Origin: Sulfurovaceae bacterium
Lineage (GTDB): Bacteria; Campylobacterota; Campylobacteria; Campylobacterales; Sulfurovaceae
Reading direction: 5' to 3'
DNA: 30,199 nucleotides
Assembly (NCBI GenBank): GCA_029933395.1
Contig: JAOZOG010000005.1
Coordinates: 1 to 30,199 of the forward strand
The translations under genes were made by a program, and so were the position numbers. The notes beneath the pieces were generated by a model, which did no database searches, had not been told where the DNA came from, and worked only from the letters and a program-made list of their open reading frames with translations. This document shows, one piece after another, positions 15,460 through 24,449 of the stretch. How positions within the stretch are numbered: the stretch's first letter is position 1; the number at the start of each line of letters is the position of its first letter.

Positions 15460-16022
15460 TTTTCATCCTCCTGCGATATAACTTCTGTTGCGACCGAATC
15501 ATCCTCTGTCGTCAAGCTCTGATCCATCTTTTTTCCCGCCAGGATAATTCCTGCGATCATTGCCACCAGCAGCATCACTGCTGCTACTTCAAATGGTATC
15601 AGATACTTCGTGAAGAGTACCAGCCCCACAGACTGTGGGTTGGTCGCCCCAGGAATGGAAGGATAGATCGCCTGGATATTCTCACTATAGATCGGTGCCG
15701 AGAAGACGATCACCAACATCAGGGCAATCATACCGCCGAGCAGGAAGACCCAGGCTCCATTGGCATTTTTCTCTTTGACATCTCTGCTGGCATCGAAAAA
15801 CATCATGGCGAAGGCATAAAGCGCCATCACTGCACCGACATAGACGATAAGCTGGACGACTCCGAGAAAATCCGCTCCCAGAATAAAGAAGAATCCCGAA
15901 ATCATCACCATCCCTGCTGCCAGGGAAGTCATCGAATACAATATATTCTTGCTTAAAACCGTAACTAAAAAGAGTCCAATTGTCAGGACTGAAAATAGAT
16001 AAAAGGCTATTTGTTCGTACAT
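15456..16022 (-). CDS. nuoJ: NADH-quinone oxidoreductase subunit J
   Basis: A five-helix membrane subunit of complex I beside NuoK and NuoA. The 188-residue protein has the conserved third-helix region VVQLIVYVGAVMALYAFAMM, which includes the pi-bulge segment involved in coupling. The first helices (FYLFSVLTIGLFLVTVLSK) also fit the family. Its C-terminus is a short acidic cytoplasmic tail (TTEDDSVATEVISQEDEK). It lies 11 bases after nuoI and overlaps nuoK by four bases. Confidence 0.95.
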   Translation of the reverse strand: MYEQIAFYLFSVLTIGLFLVTVLSKNILYSMTSLAAGMVMISGFFFILGADFLGVVQLIVYVGAVMALYAFAMMFFDASRDVKEKNANGAWVFLLGGMIALMLVIVFSAPIYSENIQAIYPSIPGATNPQSVGLVLFTKYLIPFEVAAVMLLVAMIAGIILAGKKMDQSLTTEDDSVATEVISQEDEK

Positions 16023-16033
16023 TCTCTCTCCTT

Positions 16034-16657
16034 TTAGTACGCGAGTGGCGTCTTTTTGATGGCGTTATCTGCATTCGGTGTCACTGCACCAAATCCATCA
16101 AACTCTTTCTGCTGCTTCAGCGCATCGATGGGTGTCAACATATCTTCAAAGAGGGAGAAGCTCGCCCTCTGCTCCGATGCTGTCTCATAGCGCCCGCCAT
16201 GAACGATCGCCAACTCCGGACACACTTCTGCACAATACCCGCAAAAGATACATCGGCCGAAGTTGATCGTATACTCTGTCACCTCTTTCCGCTGATTCTC
16301 ATCATAGCGTGTATCCATCCTGATACAGTCGGAGATGCAGATCTTTTCACACAATCCGCAGCCAATACAGCGATAGTGGCCGCTCTCCAGCAGCCTCAGC
16401 ATATCATGGATGGCCCTGTATCTTGGCGAAATAGGAAGCTTCTCCATCGGATACTTGATCGTGTGCATCTCTCCCTTGAAGAGTGCATTGATCATCTCAC
16501 GCATTGTCACACCAAGGCCGACAAAAAGCTCACCTTTGAAAGTGCGCTTGACAACCCGCTCAAACCGTCCCATACCTGTCGGCGGTGTCGGTTCACTCTC
16601 GATCATTTTGTACGCCTGGGTACCTACGTTTCTGTTTTTAAATTGTTCTAAGCTCAT
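16034..16657 (-). CDS. nuoI: NADH-quinone oxidoreductase subunit I (two 4Fe-4S clusters)
   Basis: A ferredoxin-like subunit that holds clusters N6a and N6b, passing electrons from NuoG to NuoB in the peripheral arm. In the 207 residues the cluster ligands are Cys97, Cys100, Cys103 and Cys107 (CIGCGLCEKIC), and Cys136, Cys139, Cys142 and Cys146 (CIFCGYCAEVCPELA). The first motif lacks the proline that usually follows its fourth Cys and has an extra Cys at 111, a modest variant. The N-terminal region (about 30-75) has the amphipathic segment that docks on NuoH. It sits between nuoH and nuoJ in standard order. Confidence 0.97.
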   Translation of the reverse strand: MSLEQFKNRNVGTQAYKMIESEPTPPTGMGRFERVVKRTFKGELFVGLGVTMREMINALFKGEMHTIKYPMEKLPISPRYRAIHDMLRLLESGHYRCIGCGLCEKICISDCIRMDTRYDENQRKEVTEYTINFGRCIFCGYCAEVCPELAIVHGGRYETASEQRASFSLFEDMLTPIDALKQQKEFDGFGAVTPNADNAIKKTPLAY

Positions 16658-16666
16658 CTCTTCTCC

Positions 16667-17704
16667 TTACACCATCATCACAAAACCGGTTATTACCACA
16701 TTGATAACGGCAATCGGCATCAATACTTTCCAGCAGAGCCACATCAGCTGATCTGGCCTGATATGCGGCCAGGAAGCTCTCACCCACAACATCAGGAAGA
16801 AGACAAAAGCGATCTTCAGAACCACGATCAACCATCCGGCAACGAAACCAAGATCATTGTATCCGCCCATAAAGACAACTGCCGCCAGAACCGATACGGT
16901 AATCATGTTGGCATACTCCCCGATAAAGAACATACCCCAGCGCATTCCGGAATACTCTGTTGCATATCCCGAAACGATCTCCGCCTCATGCTCCAGAAGG
17001 TCAAACGGTGTTCTGTTTGTCTCCGCAAATCCTGCGATCAGGAAGAGTATAAAGGCTACAGGTTGCTGCCACATCATCCAGGAGCCAAAGCCACCTGATT
17101 GATAGTTGTTGAAATCGACCAGCGAAAGGGATCCTACCAGCATAATCGGTGCCAGAATAGAGAGTCCCGTTACGACTTCATAGCTGAGGAACTGAATCGC
17201 GGTTCTCGCAGAACCGATGATACCCCATTTATTCGCCTGTGCCATACCGGCAAGCAACGGCCCATAGAGTCCTGCCGCCATCATTCCCAGAATGAAGAGG
17301 ATACCGATATTGATATCAGCAGCGATCGAAGGAACGAAGACTCCGCCCAGCAGCGGAATCCATTCGGGAATCGTGAAATCCGGAAAAACAGGGACGGCCG
17401 CCAATGCAATAAATGCGGTCGCTGCGGTAATCGTAGGTGCGATTTTGAAAATCAGTTTGTTGGCATTTTGCGGTACGATATCCTCTTTGGTAAAGAGTTT
17501 GATACCATCTGCGGCAATTTGGAGCAGACCATAGGGACCGACATGCATCGGTCCGAGTCTGCGCTGCATAAATGCCAGAACCTTTCGTTCAAGGTAGGTA
17601 CCGAATCCCGCAATTGCAGAGATAATGGCCAAGATTATGATCGCTTTGATGATCACGCCGGCGCTGGTTACTTCAGGTAATACTGCTACATTCACTATTT
17701 CCAT
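16667..17704 (-). CDS. nuoH: NADH-quinone oxidoreductase subunit H
   Basis: The membrane subunit that forms the quinone entry chamber and links the peripheral arm to the pumps. The 345-residue protein shows both signatures: RRLGPMHVGPYGLLQIAADG early on (the family usually reads GPNRVGP-GLLQP-ADG), and AETNRTPFDLLEHEAEIV later, rich in the acidic residues of the E-channel. Having MHV in place of the commoner NRV is a small variant. Eight membrane helices are visible. It lies two bases after the second nuoG and ten before nuoI. Menaquinone is the likely substrate, as inferred from the mqnP gene in the window. Confidence 0.97.
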   Translation of the reverse strand: MEIVNVAVLPEVTSAGVIIKAIIILAIISAIAGFGTYLERKVLAFMQRRLGPMHVGPYGLLQIAADGIKLFTKEDIVPQNANKLIFKIAPTITAATAFIALAAVPVFPDFTIPEWIPLLGGVFVPSIAADINIGILFILGMMAAGLYGPLLAGMAQANKWGIIGSARTAIQFLSYEVVTGLSILAPIMLVGSLSLVDFNNYQSGGFGSWMMWQQPVAFILFLIAGFAETNRTPFDLLEHEAEIVSGYATEYSGMRWGMFFIGEYANMITVSVLAAVVFMGGYNDLGFVAGWLIVVLKIAFVFFLMLWVRASWPHIRPDQLMWLCWKVLMPIAVINVVITGFVMMV

Positions 17705-17706
17705 GC

Positions 17707-20163
17707 TTACACCTTTCTTATAGTTACATTTTTATATCTGTCTCTGCCAAAGAGAGTATAGATATCTTTTGCGCTTTTGAAATCAGGAATTTTGACGATA
17801 TCACCTTCCATCCTCTCATCTGCCACCACATCGCATATCAACGTCTCACCGTCAAAGTCGATTTCAACCCTCTCTCCGAGTGCCTCCGCTTTCGACTTGC
17901 TGGCATAGAGCGAAAAGCTTTCAAAGATCTGATGTGCCTTGTCGGTAAAGTCGTTGAATTGTCTTTGCGGGTTACAGCGGTAAGCGATTTCACCCTCGAG
18001 TGCAATACTCTCATCGAACTTTTCGGGAACGGCATTGCTCGCACGTTTACCCGGATTTTTCAGAGCATATCCTCTCTGCTCCTCTCCGCTGTTACTGTAG
18101 CCGTTGGGGAGTTCGTCGAAGAGAGCTTCCTGATACCCTTTTCTGGATGCAAGCAGCGGCGTCCAGTCGACTGTCAGATGCCTTCCAAACTTCAATGCCC
18201 GCATCAAATCATTAAGCTCATATCCGTGATACTCCAAGGCAGCATTGGTCGGTGTTACGCGCTTGTTCATCGTAGTCAGTGTGCCCTCCTGCTGATTCAT
18301 CGCAGGCATATCAAGGTCACCTTCACCCAGTGCATCGAGTCTGAAGTCACCCGCTTCGTTGTATCCTACAGTGTAGCCCTCTGCACTTTCATCCAAATCA
18401 CAAATCAGTGCCACGCCCAAAGAGTTTGTCTTGGGTGGAATCATCGCTACTTTCATATCGCACGCTTTTTCGATCAACGCAACGAGTTTGGCAAGATTTT
18501 CCGATTTGGGATGGAAATAGAGATCTTCCCCTATGATCATAGAGAAGGACTCTTTTTTCTTCATCATCTTTTCAAACGTCTCGGGGAAGTTCGCGTCGGC
18601 ACCCAGAAGGTCGAGCAGTGCATTCTGATCGACTTCGATCTCTTTCTCGACCATTCTGGGAACCTTTTTGGTCACCTCTTTGCTTTCGCCAGTCTCCTTG
18701 TCGACGACGGTCTCAGTGACATCCTCCATCACCTTCTCTTTGATGATTTTTGTACCTTTGCTATGGAAAGAGTCCAGATAGGAGACGATCTCTTCCGGGA
18801 GTCTCTCTTTATCAGCGAAAAGATCGAGTACGAGGTAGAGCGCGGCTTCTTCAAGTCCGGGCTTATGCGCAACACACTCGACACTTTTTCCAAAGGTCGG
18901 AACCAGATTATCTCCCACCGGATGGAAGTAGAGTCCTGCCCCTTTGTTCATCTTCTGGATATTGTTGAATGCGTAGCGGGCATTGGGGTTGTCACTTCTC
19001 AAGGCCGCTCCGACACTCACAACAAAATCTGTCTTCATCACCTCTTTGAAGTCACTGCCGTAAAGCAGTTTTCCTGCGGGCTTCCCATACTCTCTAAGGA
19101 AATTCTGGAAAGCGTAAGCATCCGGGTTGACCAGTTTCAGACCCAGCTTCTCTTTGAGCGTCTGAAGCATCAATGCCTCTTCATTGGTGATAACGGAGTT
19201 GAAGCGGATCGTATCAGCTTTTTTCAGTGCCTCGACAGCCCGCTCGAATGCCTCCGGATTTTTACCCTCTACTCTGTTTTCAAAGTCATATCCAAACCGT
19301 CCGGCACCACAGAGTGAAACATAATTCCACTCATTGGTGACCCGATAGATCTTCTCTGTGGTATCTTCGATCGAAGTCGGTTTTGTCTCGTAATAGATCT
19401 GGCAACCGCTGCTGCAGTGTGCACAGGTAGCCGGTATCCTCTTGAGCTCCCAGGCGTTGGTCGTGTAGACAAAGTCACGGCTGACCAAAGCACCGACAGG
19501 ACAGACTGCGATACACTCACCGCAATCGCTGCAGTTCGTCTCATCGGTTCCGTTGCTCGGTACGATGACTGATTTTTGCAGTTTGTTCCACATCGCATAG
19601 GCATCTTTGGGCATCGTCTCTTTCATGCTTTTGTCCAGTGACGCGCCACCTCTTGGACCGGTTTTGATCGCTGCGTCCCCGATCATATCTTTACAGACTG
19701 TCGTACAGCGTTCACAGACGATACAGAGAGCCGCATCATAGTGAAGTACGCTACTCCAGTTTATCGTTTCCCGCTTGGTATCCGGGATCATATAGCTTTG
19801 CGAATCGACCCCCATCTCAAGGGTATAGTTCTGCAGTTCACACTCGCCACTCTGGTCACAGACACCGCATTGAAGCGGATGGTTGACATCGTAGACTTCC
19901 ATAATGGCTCGGCGCTCTTCAAGAATCTCTTCTGTGGAGGTGACGATCTCCATCCCATCTTTGGCTTTGGCATTACAGGCGTAGACCCTCTTTCCGTCGG
20001 CCTCTACCAGACAGATCCGGCATGCCAGCGTAGGAGAGCAGCGGGTCAGATAACAGATAGCGGGAATAAATATATCGTTTGCACGGGCTGCATTCAGAAT
20101 ATATTCACCCTCCTGCGTTTTGTACTCGATACCGTCGATTTTGATTGTAATTTCGTTACTCAT
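17707..20163 (-). CDS. nuoG: Second NuoG paralogue (NuoG2), iron-sulfur subunit of complex I
   Basis: An 818-residue NuoG, the large peripheral-arm subunit that wires electrons through several clusters. The 2Fe-2S ligands are Cys37, Cys48, Cys51 and Cys63. The His-ligated cluster uses His95, Cys99, Cys102 and Cys108. Two ferredoxin-type sets are Cys147/150/153/157 and Cys211/214/217/221, and an N7-type set is Cys247/250/254/285. A molybdopterin-oxidoreductase-like domain follows. It is clearly homologous to the preceding nuoG: both contain TSIED, SLCGAGRFG and ALGEGDLDMPA. It differs by an insert at about 168-205 and a charged insert at about 471-511 (KEVTKKVPRMVEKEIEV). It starts one base after the stop of nuoG1. 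Whether both act in one complex is unknown. Confidence 0.93.
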   Translation of the reverse strand: MSNEITIKIDGIEYKTQEGEYILNAARANDIFIPAICYLTRCSPTLACRICLVEADGKRVYACNAKAKDGMEIVTSTEEILEERRAIMEVYDVNHPLQCGVCDQSGECELQNYTLEMGVDSQSYMIPDTKRETINWSSVLHYDAALCIVCERCTTVCKDMIGDAAIKTGPRGGASLDKSMKETMPKDAYAMWNKLQKSVIVPSNGTDETNCSDCGECIAVCPVGALVSRDFVYTTNAWELKRIPATCAHCSSGCQIYYETKPTSIEDTTEKIYRVTNEWNYVSLCGAGRFGYDFENRVEGKNPEAFERAVEALKKADTIRFNSVITNEEALMLQTLKEKLGLKLVNPDAYAFQNFLREYGKPAGKLLYGSDFKEVMKTDFVVSVGAALRSDNPNARYAFNNIQKMNKGAGLYFHPVGDNLVPTFGKSVECVAHKPGLEEAALYLVLDLFADKERLPEEIVSYLDSFHSKGTKIIKEKVMEDVTETVVDKETGESKEVTKKVPRMVEKEIEVDQNALLDLLGADANFPETFEKMMKKKESFSMIIGEDLYFHPKSENLAKLVALIEKACDMKVAMIPPKTNSLGVALICDLDESAEGYTVGYNEAGDFRLDALGEGDLDMPAMNQQEGTLTTMNKRVTPTNAALEYHGYELNDLMRALKFGRHLTVDWTPLLASRKGYQEALFDELPNGYSNSGEEQRGYALKNPGKRASNAVPEKFDESIALEGEIAYRCNPQRQFNDFTDKAHQIFESFSLYASKSKAEALGERVEIDFDGETLICDVVADERMEGDIVKIPDFKSAKDIYTLFGRDRYKNVTIRKV

Positions 20164-20164
20164 C

Positions 20165-22438
20165 TTAACTGTCCATTCTTTCTAGTTTGGGTTGACTGAA
20201 TCTGTAATAGGATACCGAAGCGCTACTTAATCCCATATCGAACGCAGGGTTGATCGCGACGGTTCCTTTCATCGATGTGTCGATCGTAAACACTCTTTGG
20301 TACTCGACGCCATGGAGTGTAAACTTCACTCGATCACCCTCTTTGAGCTTGGCAACTGTGGAAAACTGCACGGAACCTCTCAGCTTCGCATCACGCTTCA
20401 ACTGTGCTGTCTTTTGTGTAAAGGGCGAGAACTGATTTCCTTCGTTACACTGATACAGCACGATGCCGTCATAAGTCGGAAGCGCAGAAACAGGCTTCAA
20501 TTCAAGCTTTTTTTCTACCGTGAAGGGAGAGAGAAGATATCCTCTATGCTCCTCGCCGGTAATATCGAAGTAGTCGGGCAGTGCATCGAATTCGATAGCC
20601 CTGAAGCCTTGTTCGACTGGAAGCGAACTGGTGTAATCGATCGTATATCGCTTCTTGAGTCCCAGTGCACTCATAATATCGTTGAGAACATACCCTCCGT
20701 AAGGCAGAGCGACATGGGTCGGAACGACACGCTTATCCAGTGACGTGAATGTCCCCTCCTGCTGATTGAGTGCTGGCATATCCAGATCACCCTCTCCCAG
20801 TGCGCTGAGCACAAAATCACCTTCTGCGTTATAACCGATCGTATATCCAGTTGCCTCATCATCGAGATCACAGATCAGCGATACGCCGAGTGCATTGGTT
20901 GCAGGTGGTATCAGCAGCACATCGAAATCAGAATAGCGTTCGATCAGGCCCAACAGCCTGGCGATATTCTCCGCCTGAGGATGCGCATAGAGATCCGCAC
21001 CTGCTACCAGCGTAAAGCCTGACTTTTTCCAGAGTGACTTTTTGAGCAGGTCGAACTCCTCTTCTCCGAGGTTGCTCTCCGCACTCAGGTTGCCGACATC
21101 GAGATCATTCAGATAACTGCGTATCGTATCGGGAATCTCTTTCCCTTCCAGCAGTGTTTTTGCCAGAAGTGCTGCGACACCCTCTTCGCTTCCCGCCTCA
21201 TACTTCATCAGCTGCGTGACGATATTCTGAATATCGGCATCCTCGATCGGGTGCATATAGGCGATACGGGCCTGATGGTGTTTGCTTGCCATCGTCAAAT
21301 GATATTTGACCATCGGGGCATCATCGTTGATACGCGTCCCAAAAACCACGGCAGCTCTAGATTCGCTGAGTTTTTTCAGATCGCTGTTGTAGAGGGAACT
21401 GCCCGTGACGTAGGAGAATGCCGCCATAAACTGCTGATAGCCCCTGGCCTCTTCACAGATCAGTTTCACACCACTCTTCTCTTTGAACTGCTGAAATATC
21501 AGCGCCTCCTCATTGGTGATCGAAGCAGTAAAGCGGATCGTCTCAGCCTGACGGAATGCATCGAGCGTACGGGCAAATGCATCCGGATCTTTCGCAACAT
21601 TCCGATTTTCGAAATCAAATCCGAATCTCCCCGCTCCACAGAGCGATGAAAATTCATAATTGTTCGTGACACGATAGATTCTTGGCTCCGGATCTTCGAT
21701 CGAAGTGGTTTTGACTTCATAATACATTTGACAGGCGGCACTACAGTGGCTGCATGATGCCGGAATCTTCTCAAGCTCCCAGGCATTGGCACTGTATTTG
21801 AAATCGGTACTGACCAGTGCACCCACCGGACAGACTGCCATGCACTCGCCACATTGGCTGCAGTCCTCGGCAGGCTTGGTATTGATGATCGTCGAATTGT
21901 AACCACCGGCTGAGATCGCCAGAGCTTCATCTCCAATCACCTCATTACAGACATGGACGCACTTTTCACACATGATACAGAGTGCAGGGTCATAAGAGAT
22001 AAAGCCCCAGTTCTCGACCGGTCTATGCTGATCTCTGGCGGTGAAGTCCTGCTGAGAGACATTGAACTCCATCGTTTTGTTTTGAAGATCACACTCTCCA
22101 CTTTTGTCGCACACGCCACACTCGAGCGGATGGTTGACATCGTAGAGTTTCATGATATTCTGGCGCTGCTTGAAGATCGCTTCGTTGTTCGTCGTGATCA
22201 CGGCGCCATCGGTAGCCTTCTCCTGACAGGAGAGAATCATCCCGTCAACACCTTCGACATCGACGACACACATCCGACATGAAGCGATCGGCTCCACTTT
22301 GCTGAGATAACACATCGTCGGTATATAGATATCGTTGGCACGGGCAACCTGGAGGATTGTCTTGCCATATTCGGTCTGGCACACTTTCCCGTCAATGGTC
22401 AGCGTGATCGTTTTCGTTTTGTTTTTTCGAGCTGTCAT
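20165..22438 (-). CDS. nuoG: First NuoG paralogue (NuoG1), iron-sulfur subunit of complex I
   Basis: A 757-residue NuoG with a complete set of cluster ligands: 2Fe-2S Cys43, Cys54, Cys57 and Cys71; His103 with Cys107, Cys110 and Cys116; Cys154/157/160/164; Cys193/196/199/203; and an N7-type set Cys229/232/236/267. The molybdopterin-oxidoreductase-like domain fills the rest. I chose the ATG at 22438 because it begins one base after the upstream gene's stop (TAAaATG) and gives the N-terminus MTARKNKTKTITLTIDGK, which aligns with its paralogue. An in-frame start 19 codons earlier would lie inside the F'-like gene. The start has only a weak G-rich binding site (GGTGGCGG), consistent with coupled translation. 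Confidence 0.94.
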   Translation of the reverse strand: MTARKNKTKTITLTIDGKVCQTEYGKTILQVARANDIYIPTMCYLSKVEPIASCRMCVVDVEGVDGMILSCQEKATDGAVITTNNEAIFKQRQNIMKLYDVNHPLECGVCDKSGECDLQNKTMEFNVSQQDFTARDQHRPVENWGFISYDPALCIMCEKCVHVCNEVIGDEALAISAGGYNSTIINTKPAEDCSQCGECMAVCPVGALVSTDFKYSANAWELEKIPASCSHCSAACQMYYEVKTTSIEDPEPRIYRVTNNYEFSSLCGAGRFGFDFENRNVAKDPDAFARTLDAFRQAETIRFTASITNEEALIFQQFKEKSGVKLICEEARGYQQFMAAFSYVTGSSLYNSDLKKLSESRAAVVFGTRINDDAPMVKYHLTMASKHHQARIAYMHPIEDADIQNIVTQLMKYEAGSEEGVAALLAKTLLEGKEIPDTIRSYLNDLDVGNLSAESNLGEEEFDLLKKSLWKKSGFTLVAGADLYAHPQAENIARLLGLIERYSDFDVLLIPPATNALGVSLICDLDDEATGYTIGYNAEGDFVLSALGEGDLDMPALNQQEGTFTSLDKRVVPTHVALPYGGYVLNDIMSALGLKKRYTIDYTSSLPVEQGFRAIEFDALPDYFDITGEEHRGYLLSPFTVEKKLELKPVSALPTYDGIVLYQCNEGNQFSPFTQKTAQLKRDAKLRGSVQFSTVAKLKEGDRVKFTLHGVEYQRVFTIDTSMKGTVAINPAFDMGLSSASVSYYRFSQPKLERMDS

Positions 22439-22439
22439 T

Positions 22440-24449
22440 TTACACCGCCACCATCGAAATATAGTAACAACGCATACAGCGCTCGGCCTCTGCAATCGCC
22501 TCTTCTCCGGTAAATCCGAGATTTACTTCCGCATTGTTGCTTTTTCGCTCATCGACTTCGAGCTTCTCACTCTCGACACGCGGTATTCCCGGCATCCAGC
22601 CTGTGATCTTCTCATTTTTGTCGTAGACTTTCAATTTGTTGAGATGATCTTCCATGATCTCATCATCAGTCAACGTGATCTGGCCATCATAAATATAGCG
22701 ACTGATGACAGAAGCTGCACGCTTCGCCTGGCCTACGGCATTGACGATCGTCATCGGACCATATTCACAGTCGCCCGCAGCAAAAAGTCCGGGGCGACTG
22801 GTCATATAATCCTTGCCGTTAGTCAAAAGCGTATTCCAGGATGTCATTTCGATATTCCACTCTTCGGGGATGAGCTGAAGATCTGCTGCCTGTGAAACGG
22901 CGGGGATCAGGTAATCACACTCGATCTCGAAATCGCCACCTTCGATCTTGACAAGCTGTGCCCTGCCACCATTGGGATCAGGCACCAGTTCAAATTTATT
23001 GATCAGCAGCTTTTTGAGCTGATTGTTCTCATCATAAATCTTCTCGACTGCCGAGTGGAAGATAAATTCAACGCCCTCTTCGACTGCTTCGTGATACTCT
23101 TCGTAGGTGGTATTTCGGATGATCGTCTTCTCATCTCTACGATAGATCATGATCACCTTTTTGGCGCCTTCCCGAATCGAACAGCGCACGACGTCCATCG
23201 AGGTAAATCCTCCTCCTACACAAACGACGACTTTGTCTTTGAGTTCATTGGAGGCGGGTGAACCTATACCATACTTGGTCCAGAGATTGACCTTGTCGAG
23301 CATATCGATCGCACCCCAGTACCCCTCCATATCCGGGCGCTCGTTTTCTGCCCGTACTTTTTTGGAGAGTCGGGTCCCGAAGGCGAGCAGTGTCGCATCA
23401 TACTCCGCGTCCAGCTCTTTGAGCCGGGCTGCATCGACACGATGGTTCGTATAGACATCGACTGCCTCCATCGACGTAACCAGTTCGATGTCTTTGTTGT
23501 ACTTGTCTATCGGCATTCGGTACTCCGGTACGCCGACCGCCACTTCTCCGCCGAGGACAGGAAGCTCTTCGAAGATATCGACTTTGATACCTTCCATCGC
23601 CAGATAATAGGCTGCAGTCAATCCGGCAGGACCGGCACCGATAATCGCCACTTTTTTACCGTCGTTGCGCAGCGGTTTCGGTTCGAAAGGATGCTGCCAG
23701 GGCAAACCATGGTCCGTCTCGTAGTCAGCGCCCAATCTCTTGAGCTCCATGATGGAGATCGGCTCGTCCAAGTTGGTTCTTCGGCATGCATCTTCACATG
23801 GATGCGGACAGACACGGCCACAGGTATGTGCCAGCGGCATGGTCTGACGTGTCGCTGCCAGTGATTCCGTGAAGATCATATCGCGTACACCTTCGATATA
23901 GGCGGGGATATCGACGTGTGCGGGACAGACATCCGTGCAGGGCGCTGTCACTTTGGCAATGTAGTTGATCTCTTTGTGATAATGCTTTGAAGGAATCTGG
24001 TGGGTTATCGCCGTATCGAACTGATCTTTGTAGTGCTCCATCAAATCCAAAATCGGCTTGGGAACCGTTCGTCCGATTTCGCACTTGGAGGTGAGCATCA
24101 TCGTTTCGCTGACCTCCTTGAGGTGCTCGATATCCGCCTGACTCCCTTCACCGCGCGCGATTTTGTCCAGCAGGTCATAGAGAATACGACCACCCCATCT
24201 ACCCGGTGCACAGCGGCCACATGCTTCTGAGTAGACCTGATATTGTGCGGCATACTCTGTCGCAAGCCTGACGGCATCTACATCTTCCTGAAAAATAGCA
24301 ACACCATCCCAGCCGATAAAGGCTTTGGATTGCCTGTCGGCCGTATAGTTCTCAGGAAGCTTAAATGCCGATTCACTCCACTCGTCAGGTGATTTACCGC
24401 GGTTGTCGATAAATTCATCTTTCCAAGTCGAGAATAAGACCGCCGACAT
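22440..24449 (-). CDS. NuoF C-terminal domain fused to GltD-like NAD(P)-FAD oxidoreductase (NuoF replacement)
   Basis: A 669-residue fusion that takes the place of nuoF. Residues of about 65-150 match the C-terminal iron-sulfur part of NuoF (EACGRCAPGRWGG and TSKCEIG), but the FMN/NADH-binding domain is absent. Two of the three Cys of the CxxCxxC run remain (Cys77, Cys80); the third is Gly83, and the fourth ligand is Cys123. From about 165 on it is a glutamate-synthase small-subunit (GltD/NfnB) type flavoprotein. It has iron-sulfur Cys171, Cys175, Cys210, Cys214, Cys218 and Cys222, the FAD motif GAGPAG (271-276), the NAD(P) motif GGGFTSMD (412-419) followed by YRRDE, and the FAD-closing AAGDCEYGP. 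Cys658 and Cys661 lie near the end. It probably injects electrons into NuoG from NADPH or a carrier protein; the donor is inference. Confidence 0.85.
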   Translation of the reverse strand: MSAVLFSTWKDEFIDNRGKSPDEWSESAFKLPENYTADRQSKAFIGWDGVAIFQEDVDAVRLATEYAAQYQVYSEACGRCAPGRWGGRILYDLLDKIARGEGSQADIEHLKEVSETMMLTSKCEIGRTVPKPILDLMEHYKDQFDTAITHQIPSKHYHKEINYIAKVTAPCTDVCPAHVDIPAYIEGVRDMIFTESLAATRQTMPLAHTCGRVCPHPCEDACRRTNLDEPISIMELKRLGADYETDHGLPWQHPFEPKPLRNDGKKVAIIGAGPAGLTAAYYLAMEGIKVDIFEELPVLGGEVAVGVPEYRMPIDKYNKDIELVTSMEAVDVYTNHRVDAARLKELDAEYDATLLAFGTRLSKKVRAENERPDMEGYWGAIDMLDKVNLWTKYGIGSPASNELKDKVVVCVGGGFTSMDVVRCSIREGAKKVIMIYRRDEKTIIRNTTYEEYHEAVEEGVEFIFHSAVEKIYDENNQLKKLLINKFELVPDPNGGRAQLVKIEGGDFEIECDYLIPAVSQAADLQLIPEEWNIEMTSWNTLLTNGKDYMTSRPGLFAAGDCEYGPMTIVNAVGQAKRAASVISRYIYDGQITLTDDEIMEDHLNKLKVYDKNEKITGWMPGIPRVESEKLEVDERKSNNAEVNLGFTGEEAIAEAERCMRCYYISMVAV

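Noticed and set aside
17932..19317. Long plus-strand open frame (461 codons) opposite the second nuoG
   Set aside because: The opposite strand is a firmly identified NuoG with all cluster ligands. The antisense translation has no family motifs.
17707..22438. Two nuoG genes as one gene split by a frameshift
   Set aside because: Each has its own N-terminal 2Fe-2S domain, all cluster ligands and a full-length C-terminal domain, so they are paralogues and not fragments.
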